DNA of 64,000 nucleotides. It comes from Pedobacter boryungensis. GTDB lineage: Bacteria > Bacteroidota > Bacteroidia > Sphingobacteriales > Sphingobacteriaceae. The stretch is from assembly GCF_013204825.1 (NCBI RefSeq), contig NZ_JABMKV010000002.1, forward strand, positions 248,001-312,000. Direction: 5' to 3'. The notes under the pieces were generated by a model. That model did no database searches. It was given only the letters and a program-made list of their open reading frames with translations, and was not told where the DNA came from. This document shows, piece by piece, positions 24,561-33,704 of the stretch (positions are counted from its first letter, which is position 1; each line of letters begins with the position of its first letter). The position numbers were made by a program, and so were the translations under genes.

Positions 24561-25169
24561 TCAGATTGTTTTGTTAACTAGAAGAAGATCAATTTCAAGT
24601 TCTACTTCATCATTAATTGTCCCAGCTAGATAGGATGGAATGTTTACGCCGCATTGGCTTAGGCTGATGGTTTGCTTAGCTTGTATCCTAAGTGTTTGAT
24701 CTGAATTGAGTTCATAGCTTACTTGCAGAGGAAGTATATATTTTCCATTCAACATATTTATCTCGCCAATTACATGGATTTTTTTCATCACAGGAAGAAC
24801 CATACTAAGTGTCTGTTTAAATTTCAACTCGTCACAATTGTTTTTTTTAAAGATATCGTTGATTGTAGATTCTAACTGGTGGTTATTTGATTTAAGGACA
24901 TTAATGGGAATTGCAAAACCGAGATCGGTGATGGTAAGCAATTGATGGTTGCTTACCTCGAAATCTCCAGAGCAATTAACTGAACTGGCTTCCATTTTCC
25001 ACTTATCGGTATTTCCTGAACCGGATATAGTGATTTTAGATTCTGCAACTTCAAAAACAACATTTTCCTTTTTTTCTTCAATAGATGATATTGAGAACAA
25101 GATCACAGCGATAGCAATAATAGAGATAATGCTAGCTCTGCTAATTGAGAATTTTCTTACATGTTTCAT
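24561..25169 (-). CDS. YceI-like exported protein (copy C)
   Basis: 202 residues. The N terminus has a basic stretch and a hydrophobic helix (ISIIAIAVILFSISS), so it is exported or anchored. YceI-like blocks are diverged but visible: VFEVAESKITISGSGNTDKWKMEAS, then a middle helix NDIFKKNNCDELKFKQ, and a final ISLSQCGVNIPSYLAGTINDEVELEIDLLL. It has its own FNR-type promoter and stands apart from the copy B unit by 79 bases. It probably carries a hydrophobic ligand in the periplasm; the ligand is unknown. Confidence 0.7.
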   Translation of the reverse strand: MKHVRKFSISRASIISIIAIAVILFSISSIEEKKENVVFEVAESKITISGSGNTDKWKMEASSVNCSGDFEVSNHQLLTITDLGFAIPINVLKSNNHQLESTINDIFKKNNCDELKFKQTLSMVLPVMKKIHVIGEINMLNGKYILPLQVSYELNSDQTLRIQAKQTISLSQCGVNIPSYLAGTINDEVELEIDLLLVNKTI

Positions 25170-25208
25170 TTTGATGAGATTAATTAACTATTATTTTTTA
25201 ATTAATAC

Positions 25209-25274
25209 CTAATTTAAATCTCTCATTTATAGGTTATTGTGATTGATGTGTTTGAAATAAATGATTTATATCAC
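25209..25274 (-). promoter_or_regulatory. FNR-type box and -7 element of YceI copy C
   Basis: The minus strand has GTGATATAAATCAT (25274-25261), then 44 bases, then TAAATTAG (25216-25209), one mismatch from TAnnTTTG. The expected start, near 25204, is 35 bases before the ATG. Confidence 0.7.
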
Positions 25275-25308
25275 TTTTGATATAGGCTTAAGAATAGACG
25301 GCTCAATT

Positions 25309-26010
25309 CTATCTGCATTCTGCAGCATGATTATGTACATTGATATTGTGCGCTGGCGAAAGAAAGGGTACGCCAAGTTCGCTAGAGCGTAGAATAAAGA
25401 GTGCACCAAGAAAAAGCATAAACCAGGGGATAAGTTTATTGGGATTAAAGCGAATGTGTTTTTTTAGATAAATTCCCCCTAAAGATATAAGTAACATTAA
25501 AGGTGTTGTGCCCAAACCGAATAGAAACATAAAGCTGATAGATTCCTTTATGGAATGAGCATTAAGTGCGGTTGCTAAAGCGAGGTATACCATTCCGCAG
25601 GGGATCAGTCCGTTTAACATCCCAGCGAAAAACCCCCAAAACGGGAGGCCGTAAATCCTGCCCATCAATTTGCTAATTGGAGAAACTAATATGGTTTGAA
25701 AACGATTAAGGTATTTGAAATATCTTCCTGAAAAATAAATTAGAGAGAAAATAATAAGCAGTATCCCTACTAAAAGGCTTAAGGTTTCTTGGTTTGTAAA
25801 TAAGGTTATACTACTGCCAATTATGCCGACAAGCAATCCAAGAAAAGCGTAAACTAAAACTCTACCTAATTGATAGAGCAAAAGTTGAATTGCATACCAT
25901 AGCTGGTTTTTTTGCGACATAGGCAAACTTAGCATCAGTGGTCCGCACATTACGGCGCAGTGTAGGCTCCCCATTAGGCCTAATAAAAATGCTAAGGGTA
26001 AATTGCTCAC
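25309..26010 (-). CDS. SafE/TauE-like membrane protein of the cco cluster
   Basis: 233 residues with about six membrane helices. It starts with LPLAFLLGLMGSLHCAVMCGPLML, the sulfite-exporter/UreH-like signature with a Cys-containing SLHCxxMCGP, and has GMLNGLIPCGMVYLAL in the middle. Proteins of this type are regular partners of cbb3 oxidase genes in Bacteroidota and are thought to assist cytochrome or copper assembly; the name is by family only. The C terminus has a His-rich HNINVHNHAAEC tail that could bind metal. The start overlaps the ccoH stop by 4 bases. Confidence 0.8.
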   Translation of the reverse strand: MSNLPLAFLLGLMGSLHCAVMCGPLMLSLPMSQKNQLWYAIQLLLYQLGRVLVYAFLGLLVGIIGSSITLFTNQETLSLLVGILLIIFSLIYFSGRYFKYLNRFQTILVSPISKLMGRIYGLPFWGFFAGMLNGLIPCGMVYLALATALNAHSIKESISFMFLFGLGTTPLMLLISLGGIYLKKHIRFNPNKLIPWFMLFLGALFILRSSELGVPFLSPAHNINVHNHAAECR

Positions 26011-26435
26011 AATGTGATATCTTTTTTAAACAAATATTCCTTGTTATTGCTTTTCCATTTTAACTCTAAAAACCAAAGACCCTTGGGCATAGTTGTAGAA
26101 TTCAATTGAATAAGGTTAGAGCTTCCAGCTGTATTTCCCTTGATGAGGATATCATCATTAACAGTAGAAGGTCTTTGGAGTTTAAGTTCGTATGCAGCAC
26201 TATCTTTTAACTTAATACTTAATTCTGTTTTTCCGATAGTGATAACTGGTTGGGCACCTTCCTCAACAACATTGTGTTTTGCATTATATTCTTCGTTATA
26301 GTTAATGCCCTTTTCATAGTAGTCTTTGTCTACAAGTGCATCATTTCCATGTACACTGAACATGTATACTACCATAGCAATGATAAAGAGCATAAATGCT
26401 ACCATGCCTAAAACTATTTTGGTTCCCCAGTTCAT
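26007..26435 (-). CDS. ccoH: CcoH/FixH family protein
   Basis: 142 residues with one N-terminal membrane helix (WGTKIVLGMVAFMLFIIAMVVYMF) and a periplasmic domain. The DKDYYEKGINYNEEY motif just after the helix is the FixH signature. CcoH is needed for assembly and stability of the cbb3 oxidase. It lies after ccoG (26-base gap) and overlaps the safE-like gene with ATGA. Confidence 0.88.
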   Translation of the reverse strand: MNWGTKIVLGMVAFMLFIIAMVVYMFSVHGNDALVDKDYYEKGINYNEEYNAKHNVVEEGAQPVITIGKTELSIKLKDSAAYELKLQRPSTVNDDILIKGNTAGSSNLIQLNSTTMPKGLWFLELKWKSNNKEYLFKKDITL

Positions 26436-26461
26436 ATCTTTTTGTATAAGTGTATAGAAAA

Positions 26462-27832
26462 TTACGGTTGCGAAAAGAAAGAAGTTGATGCGGTGCTGAT
26501 TACTTTTCCTTCAGCAATCACTTCAAATTCTACCTCAGATTTAAAATCTTTAAGTTCGGCTTGTTTCTTGATAAGGAAAAAGGTTAAATGCGTTGCGCCT
26601 TCTTTTTTCAAAATTTCTGGCCTTTGGATAAATTTGATTACATCACTCTTATTTTGAGAACGAAACTGAAATTTTATGTTCTTGTTAGTTTTGTTAATCA
26701 GTTCTGCATTGTAAAGATTGCTCACTGTTCCATCGGCATTAAGTTGATACATTATTCCGCTCGCTCTTAACACTGTTGTTTCTACATCTTGCCTTTTATA
26801 AACTAAGCTAGAAAAAACTAGCATAACTAAAAACAGTACTGCAGCATAACCATAAGCTTTAAGCCCCAACTTAAAAGGCTTTTTAGCTTGAATATAATCT
26901 TGGGTATAGAAGCCAATAAGGTTTGGTGCTCGATTAATCTTTAACATTACCTCATTACAACTGTCTATGCAGGCTGTGCAGTTTACACATTCTAATTGTG
27001 TCCCTTTTCTAATGTCAATACCTGTAGGGCATACTTGCACACAAAGCCCGCAATCAATGCAATCGCCTTTTGTTGCGTCTACATTGTTTTTTTGTAGAAA
27101 TGCCCTTGGCTCTCCTCTTTGCTCATTGTAGGCAACAATCAGGCTCTGATTATCTAAGAGCACTCCTTGCAAACGGCCGTAAGGACAAATTACCGTACAA
27201 ACTACTTCTCGTACATAAGCGAAAACGCCATAAAATACAAAGGTGAAAAGCCAAATAGAGAAAAATCCGCTGATATGATTGCCAATTGGTTCTGAGATGA
27301 TTTTATAAAGGACATCTGATCCGATGAAATAGGCCAAAAATGTGTTGGCTATTGCAAAGGATATCAATAAAAAAAGAAAGTGTTTAAATGTTTTTTTAAG
27401 TATTTTTTCACTGGTCCATGGTTGCAAATCTAACTTCTTTTGGTGGTTAGCATCACCCTCAATCCAATATTCTATCCTTCTGAAAATCATTTCCATGAAT
27501 ATGGTCTGTGGACAGGCCCATCCGCACCAGAGCCTGCCGAAAATCACTGTAAAGCAGACCACAAATATGATGAAGATGAGCATTGCCAAGGCAAAAAGGT
27601 AAAAATCTTGCGGCGTAAAAATAACACCGAAAAAAACGAACTTCCTTTCCAAAAAATTAAGCAATACCAATTGTTCGCCTCTTAGTTTTACAAACGGAAA
27701 CGAAAACAAACAGATCAGTAGGAAATAACTAAACCATTTCCTATAGGCATATAGTTTGCCAGCAGGTTTTTTAGGATAGATAAATTCCCTACCAAAAACT
27801 TTTAGTTGCTTAATTTTTTGCAATGGTTTCAT
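26462..27832 (-). CDS. ccoG: Cytochrome c oxidase accessory protein CcoG (FixG)
   Basis: 456 residues. Membrane helices lie at the N terminus and near residues 85-110, 150-175, 190-215 and 330-350. Two 4Fe-4S clusters are encoded by CIDCGLCVQVCPTG and CVNCTACIDSCNEV. CcoG acts as a copper reductase in cbb3 oxidase maturation. The Ig-like C-terminal domain (from about 360) is typical. Its start overlaps the 3' end of ccoP by 23 bases. Confidence 0.93.
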   Translation of the reverse strand: MKPLQKIKQLKVFGREFIYPKKPAGKLYAYRKWFSYFLLICLFSFPFVKLRGEQLVLLNFLERKFVFFGVIFTPQDFYLFALAMLIFIIFVVCFTVIFGRLWCGWACPQTIFMEMIFRRIEYWIEGDANHQKKLDLQPWTSEKILKKTFKHFLFLLISFAIANTFLAYFIGSDVLYKIISEPIGNHISGFFSIWLFTFVFYGVFAYVREVVCTVICPYGRLQGVLLDNQSLIVAYNEQRGEPRAFLQKNNVDATKGDCIDCGLCVQVCPTGIDIRKGTQLECVNCTACIDSCNEVMLKINRAPNLIGFYTQDYIQAKKPFKLGLKAYGYAAVLFLVMLVFSSLVYKRQDVETTVLRASGIMYQLNADGTVSNLYNAELINKTNKNIKFQFRSQNKSDVIKFIQRPEILKKEGATHLTFFLIKKQAELKDFKSEVEFEVIAEGKVISTASTSFFSQP

Positions 27833-28742
27833 TATTCACACTATCTTTCACACTTTTAGGCTCGTACTTTTCACCTTGTGGTGATTTTGCATTGGCTGGT
27901 TTTGAGCTTTGTAATGACATAATAAAGTTGACTACTTCAGCAATATTTTTTGAGCTTAAGTTTTTCTCCCAACTCGCCATTCCCTTTTCTGGCACACCAT
28001 ACTTTACCGTTTTAAAAACATCGTTTATACTTCCGCCGTGTAGCCAAAATTCATCTGTTAAGTTTGGACCAACAATTCCTTGTCCGTGTTCACCATGGCA
28101 GGCTATACAATTGGCCATAAATACTGCTTTTCCATTGGCAACGAGAGAAGCATCAATTTTCACTGAATTCTCATCAAATTTTTCTGCGGCGACTGCTAAA
28201 AATGCTTTTTTATCGGCTGCTGCCTTTTCCATTTCAGTAAGGTATTCTTCATCTTGCTTTGGTCCATTGCCTATATGGTAATAATAGAGGTAGCAACCAG
28301 CAAAGATCATCGTTCCATAAAAAAGCACATTAAACCATCTAGGAATGGGATTGTTTAGTTCTTGAATGCCATCATAACTATGAGGGATGATGATAGATTC
28401 CTCCTCTTCAAGCGGTCTAAGACTTAATATCTTAGTCCAGATATTTGGCCTGCTCTTTTTCAGTTTCACCCATTCTACATAGTCTAAAGGCTCTGGCTCT
28501 TGATATTTTACGAATGGTGTTGGATTCATTCGTTCTTTTATCATCACTTTTAGAGCATTTAAAATAACGATAGCTGCAAACAATACTGCTACTCCAAATA
28601 GCAGTAAAGCAACAATTAAAAGTTCAGAGGAGCTTAATCCAATACTAGGCTCAGGTAAAACAGGTGCAACATCTGCCTTAGCTGCTGAAAATGCCTGCAA
28701 ACCGATTAATAAAATTGTGAACGTTAGGCTAATCTTCTTCAT
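27810..28742 (-). CDS. ccoP: cbb3 oxidase subunit CcoP (mono-haem)
   Basis: 310 residues. The N-terminal hydrophobic segment is signal-like, then membrane helices at about 40-66 and 138-156 and a periplasmic cytochrome c domain. There is one haem c motif, CIACH at 212-216, and a likely axial Met in EKGMASWEKN. Proteobacterial CcoP usually carries two haem motifs; a single one is usual in Bacteroidota. It delivers electrons to the CcoNO core. It overlaps ccoQ by 14 bases and ccoG by 23. Confidence 0.93.
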   Translation of the reverse strand: MKKISLTFTILLIGLQAFSAAKADVAPVLPEPSIGLSSSELLIVALLLFGVAVLFAAIVILNALKVMIKERMNPTPFVKYQEPEPLDYVEWVKLKKSRPNIWTKILSLRPLEEEESIIIPHSYDGIQELNNPIPRWFNVLFYGTMIFAGCYLYYYHIGNGPKQDEEYLTEMEKAAADKKAFLAVAAEKFDENSVKIDASLVANGKAVFMANCIACHGEHGQGIVGPNLTDEFWLHGGSINDVFKTVKYGVPEKGMASWEKNLSSKNIAEVVNFIMSLQSSKPANAKSPQGEKYEPKSVKDSVNNETIAKN

Positions 28743-28911
28743 GTTTTTGAGTGTGTGGGTTTTCGATTGGAAGATTACTCATTAAGGTTACGTGGTGTTT
28801 GCTAAGTTTAAAAAGATAAACCGTTACGATGATAAAGAACACCATGAACATTAATAATGAGGTGATGAGGTAAAATTCGCCTCCGGCTAGGTCTCGTATT
28901 TGATTGAACAT
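28729..28911 (-). CDS. ccoQ: cbb3 oxidase small subunit CcoQ-like
   Basis: 60 residues with one membrane helix (LITSLLMFMVFFIIVTVYLFKL) and a short polar C terminus. Position between ccoNO (2-base gap) and ccoP identifies it as the CcoQ-like subunit, which stabilises the oxidase. The sequence alone would not prove this. Confidence 0.8.
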   Translation of the reverse strand: MFNQIRDLAGGEFYLITSLLMFMVFFIIVTVYLFKLSKHHVTLMSNLPIENPHTQKHEED

Positions 28912-28913
28912 AA

Positions 28914-31052
28914 CTATTGATTTGAAGGGATTGTTGATTTATTAGCTTTGATATCGGTTCCTAAGCGTTGCAGATAAGCAATGATGGCAATGATCTCTTT
29001 GTTGCTAGCAACTTTAATATTGTCTTTTTTAAGGTTTGTGGCAATTGAGTCAGCTTGTATGCTAAGGTCTGCATTTGCTTTTTGATCGTAACCAAGCTCA
29101 TAAGGTACACCTAAAACCTGCATGGCTTTAATTTTCGCCGCGGTTGTTGTTGTATCTAACTTTTGACTAATTAACCACTGATAAGAGGGCATGATACTAC
29201 CAGGAGACATTGAACTTGGATCAAGCAAGTGGTTAAAGTGCCAAGCATTGCTATACTTTCCGCCAACGCGGTGCAAGTCTGGGCCGGTACGCTTACTGCC
29301 CCATAAAAATGGATGATCATACACAAATTCTCCAGCCTTACTATATTCTCCATAGCGCTCTGTTTCCGAACGGAATGGTCTTACCGTTTGAGAGTGACAG
29401 TTTACGCACCCTTCACGAATATATATATCTCTTCCTTGAAGCTCAAGAGCAGAATATGGTTTTACACTTGCTATAGTTGGTACATTAGATTGGATAGTGA
29501 AAGTTGGCATCATTTCAACCATACCCCCAATTAGAATAATAATCAGTGCAAAAACCATAAACTTAATTGGCTTGCGCTCTAATTTTCTGTGCCATTTTTT
29601 ATCACCAGCATCTTCTACTACAACTTCTTGCAATGGCATCGCTTCTGCAGGTTCATTTGCCACTAACTTAGCACGTAGCATTGTTTTGGCAAGGTTAACC
29701 GTCATCACAATTACACCTGTTAAATAAAGTGTTCCACCAATTGCTCTTAATACGTGCATTGGAATAATTTGCAACGTAGTAGATAAGAAGTTCGGATATT
29801 TTAACAGCCCTTCTGGAGTGAACTCTTTCCACATCAACCCTTGTGTAAATCCGGCCCAGTACATTGGTACTGCATAAAATAGAATACCCAATGTGCCGAT
29901 CCAGAAATGGAAGGAAGCCATTTTTTTAGAGTACAGTTCGGTTTTATAAATTCTTGGGATAAGCCAATACAATATTCCAAATGTTAAAAAGCCATTCCAT
30001 CCAAGTGCACCCACATGTACGTGCGCCACAATCCAATCGGTAAAGTGTGCAACACCATTAATCTGTTTTAGTGAAAGCAATGGGCCTTCAAAAGTGGCCA
30101 TACCATAAGCAGTTAAAGCAACTACCATGAATTTAAGCGTTACATCTTCACGAACTTTGTCCCATGCACCACGCAGGGTGAGTAGACCATTGATCATACC
30201 GCCCCAACTTGGTGCGATTAACATGATAGAAAAAGCAACGCCTAATGACTGTGCCCATCCTGGAAGTGATGTATATAATAAGTGGTGGGGTCCAGCCCAG
30301 ATGTAAATAAATATCAACGACCAAAAATGCAGAATACTTAATTTATAAGAATAGACTGGTCTACCCGCCATTTTTGGAAGAAAATAATACATCATTCCTA
30401 AGTAAGGTGTAGTTAGGAAAAATGCCACTGCATTATGACCATACCACCATTGTACAAGGGCATCTTGTACACCAGCATACACATAATAGCTTTTGAAAAA
30501 TGAAATAGGGAGTTCGAACGAATTAACAATATGTAGTACAGCAATAGTTACAAATGTGGCGATGTAAAACCAAATGGCAACATACAAATGGCGCTCTCTA
30601 CGTTTAATGATTGTTCCGAACATATTTATGCCGAATATCACCCAAATAAGTGTAATAGCAATATCAATTGGCCATTCTAATTCTGCATATTCATGTGATG
30701 TTGTAAGACCAAGGGGTAACGTAATTACAGCGGATACGATGATCAATTGCCAGCCCCAAAAATGGATTTTACTTAGCACATCGCTAAACATTCTTGCTTT
30801 GAGCAGTCGTTGAAGGGAATAATATACCCCCATAAAAATGGCGTTACCAACAAAGGCAAAAATTACGGCATTGGTGTGCAATGGCCTAATTCTACCAAAA
30901 GTGGTATATTGATTTCCCATGTTCATGGCTGGTTTAAATAGTTGCATAGCCACAAGCAAACCAACGGTCATCCCGATAATGCCCCAAACTATGGTAGCGA
31001 GACCAAAATTGCGGACAATCTTATTGTCGTAGGTAAATTTTTCTAACTGCAT
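28914..31052 (-). CDS. ccoN: cbb3-type cytochrome c oxidase fused subunit I/II (CcoN-CcoO)
   Basis: 712 residues. Residues 1 to about 480 are CcoN, with twelve or so helices and haem/copper ligands in GRIRPLHTNAVIF, WWYGHNAVAFFLTTPYLG, WAGPHHLLYT and HFTDWIVAHVHVGALGW. A single helix near 495-515 leads into a CcoO domain with haem c motif CVNCHSQTVRP (549-553) and a likely Met ligand in PGSIMPSYQWL. The fusion of subunits I and II is characteristic of Bacteroidota. It is the high-affinity terminal oxidase for low oxygen. First gene of ccoNO-Q-P-G-H-safE, with an FNR-type promoter. Confidence 0.96.
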   Translation of the reverse strand: MQLEKFTYDNKIVRNFGLATIVWGIIGMTVGLLVAMQLFKPAMNMGNQYTTFGRIRPLHTNAVIFAFVGNAIFMGVYYSLQRLLKARMFSDVLSKIHFWGWQLIIVSAVITLPLGLTTSHEYAELEWPIDIAITLIWVIFGINMFGTIIKRRERHLYVAIWFYIATFVTIAVLHIVNSFELPISFFKSYYVYAGVQDALVQWWYGHNAVAFFLTTPYLGMMYYFLPKMAGRPVYSYKLSILHFWSLIFIYIWAGPHHLLYTSLPGWAQSLGVAFSIMLIAPSWGGMINGLLTLRGAWDKVREDVTLKFMVVALTAYGMATFEGPLLSLKQINGVAHFTDWIVAHVHVGALGWNGFLTFGILYWLIPRIYKTELYSKKMASFHFWIGTLGILFYAVPMYWAGFTQGLMWKEFTPEGLLKYPNFLSTTLQIIPMHVLRAIGGTLYLTGVIVMTVNLAKTMLRAKLVANEPAEAMPLQEVVVEDAGDKKWHRKLERKPIKFMVFALIIILIGGMVEMMPTFTIQSNVPTIASVKPYSALELQGRDIYIREGCVNCHSQTVRPFRSETERYGEYSKAGEFVYDHPFLWGSKRTGPDLHRVGGKYSNAWHFNHLLDPSSMSPGSIMPSYQWLISQKLDTTTTAAKIKAMQVLGVPYELGYDQKANADLSIQADSIATNLKKDNIKVASNKEIIAIIAYLQRLGTDIKANKSTIPSNQ

Positions 31053-31081
31053 AAAATTAAAATTGGTTGTTTTTGATAGCC

Positions 31082-31147
31082 CAAAAGTATTTACAGAGCG
31101 CTAATCAAATGTTGATAGTTGTTAGTTGAAAAAGTGATTTTTATCAC
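31082..31147 (-). promoter_or_regulatory. FNR-type box and -7 element of the ccoNOQPGH operon
   Basis: GTGAT-AAAA-ATCAC (31147-31134 on the minus strand) has perfect arms. After exactly 44 bases comes TACTTTTG (31089-31082). The start near 31077 leaves a 25-base leader. Confidence 0.85.
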
Positions 31148-31160
31148 TTTTGAAGTTTAA

Positions 31161-31322
31161 TTAGGATTGGTTTTCATCATCAGTTTCTTCATCAAAAAGA
31201 ACTCTGATACCTGGTGTCACTACATCATCATGCTGTCCGTTTTTAAGCGACCATATAAATGCGCCTAAAAAAATCAAGGCCATCACAACGCTACACCCAA
31301 CCAAAAAATAAAGTATGTTCAT
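31161..31322 (-). CDS. ccoS: cbb3 oxidase maturation protein CcoS
   Basis: 53 residues. The protein has one helix (MNILYFLVGCSVVMALIFLGAFIW) followed by SLKNGQHDD and an acidic tail, the standard CcoS form. CcoS is needed for cofactor insertion into cbb3 oxidase. The ATG overlaps the ccoI stop as ATGA. The gene ends 14 bases from the FNR box of the ccoNO promoter, which therefore also lies in its downstream region. Confidence 0.9.
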   Translation of the reverse strand: MNILYFLVGCSVVMALIFLGAFIWSLKNGQHDDVVTPGIRVLFDEETDDENQS

Positions 31323-33703
31323 AACAGACGGTTTTTACGTGCAAAAAATCTAGTAGCTATGGAGGTAAAGCTGATTATAGTGATGGTACTTATTGGCATC
31401 AGCACAGCAGCAACTAGCGGGTAAAGCGTACCTTGTACAGCATAGAAGAGCCCAATACAATTGTAGGAAATAGCAATTGCAAAACTGATTTTAATAACTT
31501 TTAACCCATCTTTGCTTAATTGGTGAAAGTTAGGTAAGAAGGTGAGTGCGTTACCCTTTAATATTGCATCGCAACCTGGAGTAAAATTGTTAATGTTATC
31601 GGTAATGGCAATTCCAAAATCACTTTGCTTTAATGCCCCGGCATCATTTAGGCCATCTCCAAGCATAATTACTTTTTCTCCATTTTTCTGTTTATTCAAG
31701 ATTGCTTCTAATTTGTCGTGCGGACTTTGTTCAAAAGCGATGGTAACATTAGGCAAGAAAATGCTTTTTAATACATCACGATCTTTAGCTGTATCACCAG
31801 ATAGCACAGATAAGCTGAAGGTGTCTTCTAGTTTAGAGACTAGATTTGGTAAACCCTCACGCCATTGCTGTTCAACTACAAAAGTTCCTTTATAAACACT
31901 GTTGATTACGATGTGAACCCCTTTGTGCTTTCCTGCTTTGATATTAAATGGTAAAATAGATTCATTACCTGCATAAACCATTTGATTGTTGATGAGGCCA
32001 CGAATACCTTTTCCAGGGATTTCGTTGTATTTTGAGATTGGATAAAAACTACCATAGCCTAAGCTTTTTAAGATTTGTCTGCTCAAAGGGTGCGAAGAAT
32101 TTGTAAGTAATGATACGATGAGCTTATGTTCTTCATCATTGAGTGTTCCTGTAAAAGATATTTTAGCATTTTCAGTAGTGGTTAAGGTTCCGGTTTTATC
32201 GAAAACAATGGAGTTACATTTGGCTAAGTCCTCTACTGCGTCAGTATTTTTGACATAAAATCCTTTTTTATCGAATACGGCTAAAATGGCCGATAAGGTA
32301 AATGGAGTGCTTAATGCTAAAACACAAGGACAGGCTACAATAATTACCGCAGTAAATGCAGCCCATGCTTTGCCACTATTGTTGTAAAAAAACCAATAGC
32401 CCATTGCTGCAAAAGCAATTACAAATACAGCAATGCTGAAATATTTGGCTACGCTATCATTAAAATGCTGTTTAAAATCATTTGAATAATGCTCTTTATT
32501 CCATAGCCCCGTCAAGTAACTTTGCGATGGCACTTTTACAACTTCAAGTTCAATACCCTCACCCATCTGTTTACCGCCAGCATAAACAATTTCACCAAGA
32601 ACTTTTTGCTGAGGCTCGGTTTCTCCTGTAACAAAACTCATATCGAGCCAAGCATTCCCTTTCATCAGAATAGAATCTGCAGGTATCAGTTCACTATTCC
32701 TTATCCAAATGCGATCACCAATTACCAATTCATTAATGGCTTTTGGTTTTTCCTTTCCATCTACAAGAGTTGTAATGGCAATTGGAAAATAAGAACGGTA
32801 ATCTCTATCGAAAGAAATATGGTGGTATGTTCGCTGTTTTACCCACTTACCCATTAATAGCAAGAATACCAATCCGGTTAACGTATCTGCAAACCCTGGC
32901 CCTGTATTTAAAATCACCGAATAAGCAGTGCGTAGAAAAAGTACCGCAATAATCAATGCCAAAGGTGTATCTAGATTAACATGTTTATGTTTTAAGCTAT
33001 TCCATGCAGAAGTGAAATATTCTTGCCCACAATATAGAACCACGGGAATAGAAAGGGTAAGATTTAACCAACCGAATAATACCTGAAATTGCTTCTCTAA
33101 ACCCGAAAGGCCAAAATATTCTGGGAAACTGAACAACATCACATTGCCCATACAGAAACCTGCAACAGCAATTTTTAAAATGAGACTTTTATTTACAGAG
33201 TGGCTTTTTTCTTTGACTACATCTTGTAGGTTAATGGCAGGCTCATAGCCAATATTTACTAAAATCTCCACTAATTTTTTAAGACTTATATCTTTATTCC
33301 TAAAACTGATAGTGACCTGTTTTTTTAAGAAATCAATTCTTGAGTTAAAGATTGCAGCATTTACTTTATATAAATGTTCTAGTAGCCATATGCATGAACT
33401 ACAGTGTATAGCGGGTATAAAAAAGGTAACAATTGTGCTTTTCTCATCTTGGTAGTCAATCAGCTGTTTAATGATGTTCGGCTCATCTAAATACTCAAAG
33501 TATCCTGTGCTTAGTGATTTTTTACCTGGAGTTTCATTATATGCATAATATGCACAAAGATTGTTAGACGACAAAATTTGGTAAACGCCAAGGCATCCTG
33601 CACAGCAGAAATGTTTATCTTCTAGTATATAATTTCTGCCCATTACTTCTTCACCACAGTGATAGCAAATAGTGGTGTCTAGAATTTTTTGCTGTTTTAT
33701 CAT
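31319..33703 (-). CDS. ccoI: Copper-transporting P-type ATPase CcoI (FixI)
   Basis: 794 residues from the Met at 33703 (MIKQQKILDTTICYHCG); a longer in-frame start would overlap hemN. The N terminus has a CYHCGEEV and CCAGCLGVYQ metal-binding domain, then an HMA-like domain with HCSSC. The membrane CPC motif is in ACPCVLALS, the phosphorylation site is DKTGTLT, and the hinge is GDGLNDAGAL. It supplies copper to the cbb3 oxidase. Part of the LDH-like/hemN/ccoI/ccoS operon; starts one base after the hemN stop. Confidence 0.95.
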   Translation of the reverse strand: MIKQQKILDTTICYHCGEEVMGRNYILEDKHFCCAGCLGVYQILSSNNLCAYYAYNETPGKKSLSTGYFEYLDEPNIIKQLIDYQDEKSTIVTFFIPAIHCSSCIWLLEHLYKVNAAIFNSRIDFLKKQVTISFRNKDISLKKLVEILVNIGYEPAINLQDVVKEKSHSVNKSLILKIAVAGFCMGNVMLFSFPEYFGLSGLEKQFQVLFGWLNLTLSIPVVLYCGQEYFTSAWNSLKHKHVNLDTPLALIIAVLFLRTAYSVILNTGPGFADTLTGLVFLLLMGKWVKQRTYHHISFDRDYRSYFPIAITTLVDGKEKPKAINELVIGDRIWIRNSELIPADSILMKGNAWLDMSFVTGETEPQQKVLGEIVYAGGKQMGEGIELEVVKVPSQSYLTGLWNKEHYSNDFKQHFNDSVAKYFSIAVFVIAFAAMGYWFFYNNSGKAWAAFTAVIIVACPCVLALSTPFTLSAILAVFDKKGFYVKNTDAVEDLAKCNSIVFDKTGTLTTTENAKISFTGTLNDEEHKLIVSLLTNSSHPLSRQILKSLGYGSFYPISKYNEIPGKGIRGLINNQMVYAGNESILPFNIKAGKHKGVHIVINSVYKGTFVVEQQWREGLPNLVSKLEDTFSLSVLSGDTAKDRDVLKSIFLPNVTIAFEQSPHDKLEAILNKQKNGEKVIMLGDGLNDAGALKQSDFGIAITDNINNFTPGCDAILKGNALTFLPNFHQLSKDGLKVIKISFAIAISYNCIGLFYAVQGTLYPLVAAVLMPISTITIISFTSIATRFFARKNRLL

Positions 33704-33704
33704 C

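Noticed and set aside
27823..28281. 152-residue frame opposite ccoP
   Set aside because: Shadow of ccoP with no features of a coding region.
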